Source: Bacillus sp. ISL-7 | GTDB lineage: Bacteria; Bacillota; Bacilli; Bacillales_B; DSM-18226 | Assembly (NCBI RefSeq): GCF_018613065.1 | Contig: NZ_JAGGQW010000054.1 | Location: 9,977-73,976 of the forward strand | Length of the DNA stretch: 64,000 nt | Direction: 5' to 3' | Shown here: in pieces, positions 1 to 6,317 of the stretch | Position numbering within the stretch: position 1 is the stretch's first letter | Layout: the number at the start of each line of letters is the position of its first letter | Translations under genes and position numbers: made by a program | Notes under the pieces: generated by a model | Seen by the model: only the letters and a program-made list of their open reading frames with translations | Told to the model about the DNA's origin: nothing | Database searches by the model: none

Positions 1-3
1 AAA

Positions 4-36
4 AAGCCTGAATCCAATTAGGATCAGGCTTTTTTG
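4..36. terminator. Rho-independent terminator hairpin
   Basis: An AGCCTGAATCC arm pairs with GGATCAGGCT across a short loop and is followed by a T-run on the plus strand, with A-rich sequence on the other side. It probably ends a gene lying before the window. Confidence 0.7.
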
Positions 37-336
37 CTTCTTAAAATCAGTATCATGTTAATTAGCCTTAATGTTGAATGACAATAAAGTTGTTTAAAAA
101 CGCCAGTCATGTTATTCCATTAAAAGGGCCAGATTGTTGAAGAGGGGATTGTAAAAGGATGACTATGCTTCCAAGCTGCCGGAAGTCTAAAATGATGGCT
201 TCCCCCGCGAACCACACAAAAATATTTACCATGACAATACCTTCCAATTGGAATTTTGCAACATAATGTCAACTATGTTGTATTCCCTTGGTGTCGGTGA
301 GAGGTATAGACTAGGTTAATAAAATGCGGTTACAAA
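37..336. other. Non-coding stretch with one dispersed-repeat copy
   Basis: I see no convincing gene here. Positions 115-145 hold a TTCCATTAAAAGGGCCAGAT motif that recurs in diverged form on the minus strand near 5482-5512. The rest shows no clear promoter or coding pattern and could be decayed coding DNA. Confidence 0.4.
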
Positions 337-371
337 AAAGAGCATCTATCTTAAAAAGATAATGCTCTTTA
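336..371 (-). terminator. Bidirectional terminator of the small-ORF cluster
   Basis: The arms AAAGAGCAT and ATGCTCTTT enclose a second short complementary pair (ATCTT/AAGAT). A-rich sequence flanks one side and T-rich the other. It lies just after the stop of the minus-strand ORF at 401-559. Confidence 0.6.
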
Positions 372-400
372 ATTTATATGTATTATTTTATTTAAAAAGT

Positions 401-559
401 TTAGGAAGCCTTGCACTCTTTAGCGTTCTTTAGTTCCCTTAACCTTTCTTTGATTAACTCTCTTTGTTCCTCGGTAATAATAAAATCCGTAAGACGATCC
501 TCAAAATGAGCAATACGTCTTTCCAACTCCTCTATAGTAAGGTTATTAGTATTCTTCAT
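401..559 (-). CDS. Small charged helical protein, unknown function (52 aa)
   Basis: This is a 52-residue ORF with an ATG start 9 nt behind AGGAGA, and its stop lies shortly before a terminator. The product is rich in Glu, Arg, Lys and Leu with a spacing that suggests one or two amphipathic helices (IEELERRIAHFEDRL near the start). I do not recognise the family. It ends a run of three tiny minus-strand ORFs (860 to 401) separated by about 30 nt each, which looks like one short transcript. The ribosome binding site and terminator support expression; function is unknown. Confidence 0.6.
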   Translation of the reverse strand: MKNTNNLTIEELERRIAHFEDRLTDFIITEEQRELIKERLRELKNAKECKAS

Positions 560-586
560 AAACCCACCATCTCCTCTTATTATAAT

Positions 587-694
587 TTATATATAATTAA
601 TATTCTTCATAAAATCCTTCAAAGCCGCTATTGGCAGCGGGATATTCAAGTAAAGGAAGCTATCCAAAATATATTCCTCAAGTGGAAGTTCCAT
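587..694 (-). CDS. Possible 35-aa peptide, unknown
   Basis: This is a 35-codon ATG ORF, preceded by AAAAGGA at 6 nt, lying between two better-supported small genes on the same strand. The product is moderately hydrophobic (LPLEEYILDSFLYLNIPLP). No family is recognised. Its only support is position, spacing and a passable ribosome binding site, so it may be chance. An overlapping plus-strand reading frame has no ribosome binding site and looks like a shadow. Confidence 0.35.
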   Translation of the reverse strand: MELPLEEYILDSFLYLNIPLPIAALKDFMKNINYI

Positions 695-725
695 TCGAAA
701 TCCTTTTAATCCCAGGATCCCGTAT

Positions 726-860
726 TTAATTTGCCCATTGTTTCATAACTTGTTCTTTTGCTATACGATAAACTTCATGTTCTGTTTGATTTTTGGCAGC
801 TATTACGTTGGTTTGATAAACTTTACCTTTATGTGTTACATAGATTGTATACTTATACAT
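726..860 (-). CDS. Small BA3454-like stress response protein (44 aa)
   Basis: This 44-residue ORF has a strong AAAGGAG site 10 nt before its ATG. The product starts MYKYTIYVTHKGKVYQT and ends in a helical KEQVMKQW segment. From memory this resembles the short BA3454-type stress proteins of Bacillus (beta hairpin followed by a helix ending in QW). The function of that family is not well defined. It is the first gene of a three-ORF minus-strand run. The reading frame and ribosome binding site are convincing; the family name is less sure. Confidence 0.6.
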   Translation of the reverse strand: MYKYTIYVTHKGKVYQTNVIAAKNQTEHEVYRIAKEQVMKQWAN

Positions 861-1426
861 TTTGTTCTATCTCCTTTATATAATTCTAATAATTCTCACT
901 CTTTGTTCATTCCACTTCTCTTATAAATCCAATTTCATTTAGTTATCCCTATAAATGTTTTTTAACTTTTTTTTATTTTACAAATAAAATGAAAGTGATT
1001 AAAGCTAAAAAAAAGGTCAAGATTTGACAAATTCTGAACTTAACAAAAATTATTATACTCACTAGCAACGGTAATGACTGGCAAAGTCAATAAAATCAAC
1101 AAACTTTTTATGATTCTAATCTCTTATGTATTTTGTTACACTTCTTAGAATGCAGAAAAATGTCGAAATATAAAAACTAAAAAAGGCCGACTATCCTTCA
1201 AACTAAATTTCCCTAAAGTAAAAAAGCCACCTTTGATAAGATGGATTTCTTACTTATTTATTAATACAGATTGGTAAGTCTTTGAAGTTATCGCCACCTT
1301 TTCCCCCTTCTTTTCAAGTATTAAATCATTTAGATAATTAATTCTCTCGGCAGATTCTATGAACTGTATTCGTATATACACCAAAATTTGTAAAATAGAC
1401 TTACTTTTTTGAAAATTTAAAATTAT

Positions 1427-1462
1427 TTCTGTAGATTTTTGTAGTTTTCTGTATGATTATGT
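1427..1462 (+). promoter_or_regulatory. Four TTTTGT-like hexamers at 10-bp period (putative GlnL-type operator)
   Basis: Hexamers start at 1427 (TTCTGT), 1437 (TTTTGT), 1447 (TTCTGT) and 1457 (TTATGT), each separated by 4 nt, followed by TATTAT at 1470. This matches the TTTTGT-N4-TTTTGT arrangement I recall for B. subtilis GlnL. The same element occurs at 5287-5312 and 51994-52009. It lies about 370 nt before the amino-acid ABC operon, so a long leader is implied if it controls that operon. Confidence 0.5.
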
Positions 1463-1772
1463 AGTTCCTATTATAAATTAAAACTACGTTTAGAGAGAAG
1501 AAATGTAAGCACTTAACAATATTTGTAAGTTTCTAATTTCTAAACCTACCTGTGATGAGGTTATCAGTAGAATTGATTACAGTCTCGTTTCATTAACCAT
1601 TGCCGGTGCCCATCAAGTCCCTTTCAAGAATTGCTTTCTGATGAACTTTATTCATCTACTGCTTTAACAAATACGTATGCGGCCATGAAAGGAGTGGTAC
1701 ACAATTAAATGGAGAGTCCGCACCTCTTATCGAATCCGAAGGGCAACCTTCAAAAAATCCTATATTTAAAAA

Positions 1773-1786
1773 ATGTAAACGCTTTA
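1773..1786 (+). promoter_or_regulatory. cre-like box
   Basis: TGTAAACGCTTTAT matches the CcpA consensus TGWAARCGNTWWCA except at the last two bases. It lies 44 nt before the ATG of the ABC binding protein, where CcpA binding would repress. Confidence 0.4.
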
Positions 1787-1829
1787 TATTCAAATAAAAA
1801 GAATAATTAAAAATTTAGGAGTGGATTAA

Positions 1830-2600
1830 ATGAAGAAATTAGGTTTTTTTATGTTATTTTTAATCCTTACCATCTTTATCGCAGCTTGTGGCAGTAAAGA
1901 GACAGAAGGCGACAAAGAAAACAATGATAAGGTGTATAAAGTTGGTGTAGATACCACTTATCCTCCGTTTGAATTTAAAGAAGGAGATCAGTATAAAGGT
2001 ATCGATATCGATTTAATCAATGCCATTGCAAAAAACCAAGGTTTTAAAATCGAACTTTCTCCAATGGATTTCGGCGGAATTATCCCTGCCATGCAAGCTA
2101 ATCAGTTGGACGTTGCTATTGCAGGAATGAGTATTACGGATGAACGAAAGAAAATTGTAGATTTTTCAACACCTTATTTCGATGCAGGATTAACAGTCAT
2201 TGTAAAAAATGATAATTCTAATATTAAATCAGCGGATGACCTTAAAGGAAAAACTGTAGCAGTAAAAAAAGGGACAACTGGTGCAAAATATGCACAGGAT
2301 AATGCTGCTAAACTAGGAATAAAAGTTGTTCAATTTAACGATAGTCCTGCAATGTTCCAGGAAGTAGCAAACGGAAATGCAGATGCACTTATTGAAGATT
2401 ATCCTGTAATCTCTTACGCAATTGCCCAAAAAGACCTTGGTTTAAAAATCGTGGGTGACCGTTTAAATGGAGACCAATATGGAATTGCTGTATTAAAAGG
2501 ACAAAACCAGGATCTTTTGAAAAAAATTAACAAAGGTATAGAAGAGCTTAAAAAAGATGGAACATATGATAAAATCGTAAAATCTTATCTTGGTGAATAA
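1830..2600 (+). CDS. glnH: Polar amino-acid (glutamine-type) ABC transporter substrate-binding lipoprotein
   Basis: This 256-residue extracellular solute-binding protein (family 3) is anchored by a lipobox: a hydrophobic leader ends in IAAC at residues 17-20, so Cys20 would be lipidated. The mature part opens with KVGVDTTYPPFEF and carries DIDLINAIAK, GMSITDERKKIVDFS and KGTTGAKYA, which are typical of glutamine/polar amino-acid binding proteins. The ATG follows TTAGGAG. The permease and ATPase genes follow directly, giving a complete importer. Glutamine is the likeliest substrate, but glutamate, aspartate or cystine are possible. The upstream hexamer array hints at control by a GlnL-type regulator. 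Confidence 0.85.
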   Translation: MKKLGFFMLFLILTIFIAACGSKETEGDKENNDKVYKVGVDTTYPPFEFKEGDQYKGIDIDLINAIAKNQGFKIELSPMDFGGIIPAMQANQLDVAIAGMSITDERKKIVDFSTPYFDAGLTVIVKNDNSNIKSADDLKGKTVAVKKGTTGAKYAQDNAAKLGIKVVQFNDSPAMFQEVANGNADALIEDYPVISYAIAQKDLGLKIVGDRLNGDQYGIAVLKGQNQDLLKKINKGIEELKKDGTYDKIVKSYLGE

Positions 2601-2649
2601 AAAAACAAGATTATAAGGCGCGCTTTCTTTTTGAAAGGGGATGAAAAGG

Positions 2650-3294
2650 ATGGACATAATTGCTGCAGCTTTACCTATGTTATTAAAAGGACTTCAAGTC
2701 ACACTTTATATCTTTGTTATCGCTATTATTTTAGGATTTTTAATTGGTTTAGTAGTTGCTTTGTTAAGACTTTCACCAATCAAGATCCTGAATTGGGTGG
2801 CAAAGGTGTATGTTGATGCGATTCGAGGAACACCTTTTATTGTTCAATTGTTTTTTATTTATTTTGGTATAAATTCATTCCAGTTGATTTCTTTAAATAG
2901 TACAACAGCGGGAATAATCACCGTTGCTATCAATACAGGGGCATATTTTGCAGAGATCATAAGAGCAGGAATTCAATCCATTGATAAAGGGCAAACAGAA
3001 GCAGCAAGATCTATCGGTTTTACAAGTGCACAAACGATGAGATATGTAGTGCTTCCTCAGGCATTTAGAAGAATGCTTCCTACTATTACAAACCAGTCTA
3101 TTATTAGCTTAAAAGATACTTCTCTGTTATCCGTTATTGGAATAGCAGACTTAACGCAGCAAGGACAAATTCAAGCTTCGGCAACCTTTGAAGCATTCAA
3201 GATTTGGCTGACAGTAGGAGTCATTTACTTTATCGTTATTTATTTATTAACCGTGCTTGCTAATTTCGTCGAAAGGAGAATTCAGCTTCGATGA
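2650..3294 (+). CDS. glnP: Amino-acid ABC transporter permease
   Basis: This is a His/Glu/Gln/Arg-type permease with several membrane segments and the inner-membrane-component motif [20 protein letters not shown], which contacts the ATPase. The sequence [20 protein letters not shown] near residue 60 is characteristic of polar amino-acid permeases. I prefer the ATG at 2650 to the one at 2641, because AAAGGGG lies 9 nt before 2650 but abuts 2641. The product is then 214 aa, normal for the family. The stop overlaps the ATPase start by 4 nt. With one permease gene the transporter is probably a homodimer in the membrane. Confidence 0.88.
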   Translation: MDIIAAALPMLLKGLQVTLYIFVIAIILGFLIGLVVALLRLSPIKILNWVAKVYVDAIRGTPFIVQLFFIYFGINSFQLISLNSTTAGIITVAINTGAYFAEIIRAGIQSIDKGQTEAARSIGFTSAQTMRYVVLPQAFRRMLPTITNQSIISLKDTSLLSVIGIADLTQQGQIQASATFEAFKIWLTVGVIYFIVIYLLTVLANFVERRIQLR

Positions 3295-4019
3295 GTATTA
3301 TTTCTGTTAAAAACTTAAGAAAATCTTTTGGAAACATAGAAGTATTAAAAGACATTAACGCAGAAATACAAGAAAAAGAGGTTGTTTGTGTAATAGGTCC
3401 ATCTGGATCTGGTAAGAGTACATTTCTCCGGTGCTTAACTCGCCTGGAGGAAATTTCAGGCGGAGAGGTTGTCATTAATGGACATGATATTACTAACCCG
3501 AAGATCAATATAAACAAAGTTAGGCAAGAAGTTGGGATGGTATTTCAACAATTTAATTTATTCCCACATAAAACGGTTTTAGAAAATATCACGATGGGCC
3601 CTATTAAAATTCACAGAATGGAGAAAGCCGAAGCGGAAAAAATAGCGCTTGAATTACTTGATAAAGTAGGACTGCGAGAAAAAGCAAACAGTTATCCGGG
3701 AGAACTATCCGGAGGACAAAAACAACGGGTTGCCATTGCAAGGGCACTTGCAATGAATCCAAAAATCATGCTTTTTGACGAGCCCACATCGGCACTTGAC
3801 CCTGAAATGGTCGGAGATGTTTTAGAGGTAATGAAGCAACTAGCTAAAGAAGGGATGACCATGGTCGTTGTTACCCATGAAATGGGCTTCGCTCGTGAAG
3901 TTGGAGACCGTGTTATTTTCATGGATGGAGGATATATTGTAGAAGAAAATAAGCCAAACGAGTTATTTGGTAAACCTCAGCATGAGCGAACTAAAGCTTT
4001 CTTAAGTAAGGTACTATAA
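3291..4019 (+). CDS. glnQ: Amino-acid ABC transporter ATP-binding protein
   Basis: This 242-aa ATPase powers the importer encoded just upstream. It carries Walker [10 protein letters not shown] near residue 38, a Q-loop ([13 protein letters not shown]), the signature [15 protein letters not shown], Walker [15 protein letters not shown] and the switch His in VVTHEMGFA. Length and motifs match the GlnQ/HisP subfamily. The ATG overlaps the permease stop (ATGA), implying translational coupling. It is the last gene of the operon; the hairpin at 4135-4177 follows. Confidence 0.9.
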   Translation: MSIISVKNLRKSFGNIEVLKDINAEIQEKEVVCVIGPSGSGKSTFLRCLTRLEEISGGEVVINGHDITNPKININKVRQEVGMVFQQFNLFPHKTVLENITMGPIKIHRMEKAEAEKIALELLDKVGLREKANSYPGELSGGQKQRVAIARALAMNPKIMLFDEPTSALDPEMVGDVLEVMKQLAKEGMTMVVVTHEMGFAREVGDRVIFMDGGYIVEENKPNELFGKPQHERTKAFLSKVL

Positions 4020-4134
4020 AATAATAGTAGTAGCTACTTCAATAAAATGAGAACCGTCAAGACTATTCTCCGATTCAACTTTTAAAAGGTTGCATCAGTT
4101 ATCTAGACCTAATTCGTAAAAAGTCATAAAAAAT

Positions 4135-4177
4135 AAAGGGTGATGCATATTATCATGTATAATATGTATCACCCTTT
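4135..4177. terminator. Bidirectional terminator between convergent genes
   Basis: AAAGGGTGATGCATATTAT pairs almost perfectly with ATAATATGTATCACCCTTT across a 5-nt loop. It lies between the plus-strand ABC operon and the minus-strand binding protein and overlaps the last codons of the latter. Confidence 0.75.
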
Positions 4178-5163
4178 AACTTCTTGTACAGTTCATATAA
4201 AAAATGTTTGAATTTCTCAATTCTGCTATATAATCTATTGTTTAGAAACGCTAATCTGTCTTTTGCGCTGTCTTGGGTTAAAATATCAACCCCGCTATCA
4301 ATCCTTTTTGGGACATATTCCCCCTTAACTGCTTTTATTGCTTGTTTTACGCTTAAATACCCCATATCATAAGGATTCTGCGTCACTGTAGCGCTCAGTT
4401 TTCCTGCATCAACAGCTTCCAACATTTCTGTAATGCCATCCGCTCCAACTATAGGAATTATCAAACCTTCTTTTTCTGCTGTTTTTAATACATTTAGGGC
4501 AATTAAATCGTCAGTAGCAAATACACCTTGGATATCTGGATGATTCTTCAAAATATTTTCTATTACAGATATTGTCTTTCCAAATCGATCTTCTCCTAAC
4601 TGTTCTGTGGCAATCTCGATTCCGGCTTTTCCTAAAACCTCCTTCGCTCCCTTTAACCGCTCCACCTCAGCATAATCTTTTAAAGTTCCATGAATAATTA
4701 ATACTTGATCCCCTGGCTGCAGCATGGATCCTAGCAGCTCTCCTGCCATTATGCCCAATTTAAAGTGATCCGTTCCTATATAAGTGACTTTGTCTTTCCA
4801 GTCAGCGTCTCTACCAGCAAATAATACGGGAATGTTATTTTTCTTATATTCCATCAATACTGGAATGGTAACGGAGGGGTGCATGGGAGTCACGATCAGT
4901 GCATCCGGATGTTGTCTTAAAACTTTTTTCAATATATTAGCTTCATTTCTAATAGGATAGATAGAATCAGGTGCAATCACTTGACCATCTATATCAAAAT
5001 CATTAAACGCTTTTTTAGCTCCTGATTCAAAAATTCTCCAATACTCTAAGTCTAAACTTTTCGCAACAACTACCACTTTAAGCTTCTCATCTTCTTTCAA
5101 AAAATGAACGATAAAGCTTATTAAAACTGTAAAACATACTAATGAAACGATCCTTTTTTTCAA
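4153..5163 (-). CDS. Membrane-anchored periplasmic-type sugar-binding protein (LacI/RbsB fold)
   Basis: This 336-aa protein has an N-terminal hydrophobic segment (residues about 6-22, no clear cleavage site), so it is probably anchored outside the membrane. It then has a two-lobed sugar-binding fold: KVVVVAKSLDLEYW, HPDALIVTPM, VLFAGRDADW, GVFATDDLIALNVLKTAE and VGADGITEML. Such proteins carry sugars to ABC importers or act as sensors beside histidine kinases. Here no transporter or kinase is adjacent, so it is an orphan. A basic, helical C-terminal extension of about 40 residues is unusual. A cre-like box and a hexamer array lie upstream. Its ligand is unknown. Confidence 0.75.
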   Translation of the reverse strand: MKKRIVSLVCFTVLISFIVHFLKEDEKLKVVVVAKSLDLEYWRIFESGAKKAFNDFDIDGQVIAPDSIYPIRNEANILKKVLRQHPDALIVTPMHPSVTIPVLMEYKKNNIPVLFAGRDADWKDKVTYIGTDHFKLGIMAGELLGSMLQPGDQVLIIHGTLKDYAEVERLKGAKEVLGKAGIEIATEQLGEDRFGKTISVIENILKNHPDIQGVFATDDLIALNVLKTAEKEGLIIPIVGADGITEMLEAVDAGKLSATVTQNPYDMGYLSVKQAIKAVKGEYVPKRIDSGVDILTQDSAKDRLAFLNNRLYSRIEKFKHFLYELYKKLKGDTYYT

Positions 5164-5228
5164 TATTCTCCCTCCATGGACGATCGGGATTTTATACGTG
5201 TCATAAACTATAAACCAGAAATTTAAAT

Positions 5229-5242
5229 ATTAAGCGCTTTCA
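5229..5242 (-). promoter_or_regulatory. cre-like box
   Basis: Read on the minus strand this is TGAAAGCGCTTAAT, close to the CcpA consensus. It lies 66 nt before the start of the sugar-binding protein gene and downstream of the candidate -10, consistent with catabolite repression. Confidence 0.5.
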
Positions 5243-5286
5243 CATTCCCTTTAATAATACTTTAGGTTTAATTTATAATAAGAACT

Positions 5287-5312
5287 ACATAATCCTACGG
5301 AAAAATACAAAA
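5287..5312 (-). promoter_or_regulatory. Three TTTTGT-like hexamers at 10-bp period
   Basis: On the minus strand the hexamers are TTTTGT (5312-5307), TTCCGT (5302-5297) and TTATGT (5292-5287), each with 4-nt spacing. The block from GATTATGTAGTTC through TTATAAATTA (5296-5269) is almost identical to 1455-1480 on the plus strand, so both probably carry the same promoter and operator. It lies about 125 nt before the sugar-binding protein gene. Confidence 0.5.
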
Positions 5313-5319
5313 CAAGTTG

Positions 5320-5630
5320 AAATTGTTGGTTAAACCGATAATATCCAAAAAGCCTAAACAAGACACTTCTTCCACTTGCTCCCCTTACTGAAATGAAGAA
5401 TTTATTCAAATTTGTTCCTCCACAATCCTGCCATTAATTGAACAACTTAGAGCTTCGTTTCACTTTCTAATAATTCCTTCTCTTATTCAAGAAATATGGC
5501 CCTTTAATGGAACCCGATTGGCGATTTTAAACATTTATTACTCCAGAAAAGGTCTATGATCGGAATGAAAAAAAGAAGTTATTTAAGATAATGAATATTT
5601 CTAGTTGCATAATACTTATTCTCAGCAATT
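5320..5630. other. Intergenic stretch with two dispersed-repeat copies
   Basis: No gene is visible. The minus strand carries a TTCCATTAAAGGGCCATAT element at 5512-5482 and a diverged copy (TTCAATTAATGGCAGGATT) at 5442-5414. Both resemble the element at 115-145. Confidence 0.4.
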
Positions 5631-5632
5631 AA

Positions 5633-5659
5633 AAGCCCATCAGATAAATCTGATGGGTT
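5633..5659. terminator. Hairpin
   Basis: CCCATCAGAT and ATCTGATGGG form a perfect 10-bp inverted repeat. There is no clear T-run, so termination is uncertain; it may be part of a degenerate mobile-element end. Confidence 0.35.
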
Positions 5660-5670
5660 CAGAGTGTAGA

Positions 5671-5724
5671 CAAACCCCTTTTTCAAAAAGTTATCTGAAG
5701 AAAAAGGGGTTTTGTTTCTTTTTT
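5671..5724 (+). terminator. Terminator-like hairpin
   Basis: CAAACCCCTTTTTC pairs with GAAAAAGGGGTTTTG and is followed by a T-run (TTTCTTTTTT) on the plus strand. No intact upstream plus-strand gene is visible, so this may be what remains of a lost gene or element. Confidence 0.45.
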
Positions 5725-5781
5725 AGTTAAATATTTGGTTATTATCCTGAGAAAAAATACCATATATTTGATGATTTATTA

Positions 5782-5824
5782 ACTATAAAAGCCGTTCTCA
5801 ACATTTGAGAACGGCTTTTATAGT
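5782..5824 (-). terminator. SR1 terminator
   Basis: A perfect 20-bp inverted repeat around a 3-nt loop (arm core AAAAGCCGTTCTCAA) lies just after the SR1P stop on the minus strand. It fits the 3' terminator of the SR1 RNA. Confidence 0.75.
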
Positions 5825-5841
5825 ATTGATTTATCCTTGAA

Positions 5842-5964
5842 TTATTTAGAAGTCTTCTTTTGTTTTTTATCACAGCAAGTGCATTGTCCGTACAAAGTTG
5901 ATACTTTCTCATTCTCAAAATGATCAATTGTGTTATTGCAAATTTGGCAAATGATAGTTCCCAT
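5842..5964 (-). CDS. sr1P: GapA-binding peptide SR1P (40 aa)
   Basis: The 40-residue product starts MGTIICQICNNTIDHFENEK and continues STLYGQCTCCDKK. It has two CxxC pairs and the GTI-CQ-C and LYG-C motifs typical of SR1P. In B. subtilis the peptide binds glyceraldehyde-3-phosphate dehydrogenase GapA and promotes its interaction with RNase J1. The ATG follows AAAGGGAG with 8-nt spacing. A short, strong-promoter transcript with its own terminator surrounds it. The two CxxC pairs could bind zinc, which is inferred from sequence. Confidence 0.85.
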   Translation of the reverse strand: MGTIICQICNNTIDHFENEKVSTLYGQCTCCDKKQKKTSK

Positions 5965-6021
5965 TAGAAAAACTCCCTTTTGTTTGAATTTTATAAGATA
6001 GACAATTCTAATTTCTTAAAA

Positions 6022-6035
6022 TGTAAGCGTTTTTT
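6022..6035 (-). promoter_or_regulatory. cre-like box in the SR1 promoter region
   Basis: On the minus strand the box reads AAAAAACGCTTACA. It lies just downstream of the predicted transcription start, where CcpA or CcpN-type control of SR1 by glycolytic sugars would act. Confidence 0.45.
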
Positions 6036-6048
6036 ATTTGTTAATATT

Positions 6049-6077
6049 ATAATAGTATGTCACATTTTGTTTGTCAA
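6049..6077 (-). promoter_or_regulatory. Sigma-A promoter of SR1
   Basis: On the minus strand, TTGACA (6077-6072) and TATTAT (6054-6049) are separated by 17 nt, a near-consensus promoter directed at SR1P. Confidence 0.7.
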
Positions 6078-6112
6078 TAATAAATTGTATAACACATTTA
6101 AAGAGATAATGT

Positions 6113-6293
6113 CGTAAATGTGGAAGACCCAATGTTAATCGGCAAAAATTAAGTTAGGCAATTGCTGCTATCATTCTTAAAGAATGACTTTTAAGAAAAG
6201 TGAAGAACCTACCTGGGTTTCGCCTGCTACAATATATAGGGAATTGATTAAAGTAGGGAAACCTTTCTCGAGGCTTCCCTACTTTATTCATAA
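6113..6293 (+). pseudogene. Possible remnant of a serine-recombinase C-terminus
   Basis: The plus strand reads RKCGRPNVNRQKLS, a stop, AIAAI, and then in another frame SPATIYRELIKVGK. GRP...K and SPATIYR resemble the hinge and helix-turn-helix of resolvase/invertase-type recombinases. Stops and a frame change show it is broken. It is short and recognised only by eye. Confidence 0.35.
6250..6285 (-). terminator. Terminator of the LOG-family gene
   Basis: AAAGTAGGGAA and TTCCCTACTTT form an 11-bp stem. It lies just after the stop of the minus-strand gene at 6318. Confidence 0.5.
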
Positions 6294-6317
6294 TTAGTAA
6301 ATGAAGCTTTTTGGAAT

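Larger units (their letters stand above)
861..1829. other. Long intergenic region with hexamer array and decayed coding DNA
   Basis: This gap of nearly 1 kb has no convincing intact gene. It holds the TTTTGT-like hexamer array at 1427-1462, a TATTAT -10-like box just after it, and a cre-like box at 1773-1786. On the minus strand at about 1234-1395 an open frame ends INYLNDLILEKKGEK and later LINK; it has no ribosome binding site. Around 1560-1708 the plus strand also reads like a broken gene end. These look like gene remnants, but I cannot assign them. Confidence 0.4.
5782..6043 (-). ncRNA. sr1: SR1 dual-function small RNA (encodes SR1P)
   Basis: The unit has a sigma-A promoter (6049-6077), a short ORF for SR1P and a strong terminator (5782-5824), giving a transcript of roughly 260 nt. 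In B. subtilis SR1 base-pairs with ahrC mRNA and also encodes a GapA-binding peptide; it is made under gluconeogenic conditions. Here I identify it from the encoded peptide and the layout; the antisense part was not tested. The 5' end is estimated from the -10 position. Confidence 0.65.

Noticed and set aside
464..709. Plus-strand 81-codon ORF near the left end
   Set aside because: No ribosome binding site; it is antisense to small minus-strand ORFs that do have one.
1234..1395. Spo0E-like small protein on the minus strand
   Set aside because: The open stretch ends NYLNDLILEKKGEK and then LINK, but it lacks a Spo0E SQxLD motif, an ATG and a ribosome binding site.
1560..1710. Possible gene fragment before the ABC operon (ends ALTNTYAAMKGVVHN in one frame)
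   Set aside because: Two frames look protein-like but neither has a start, ribosome binding site or recognisable family; too weak to list as a pseudogene.
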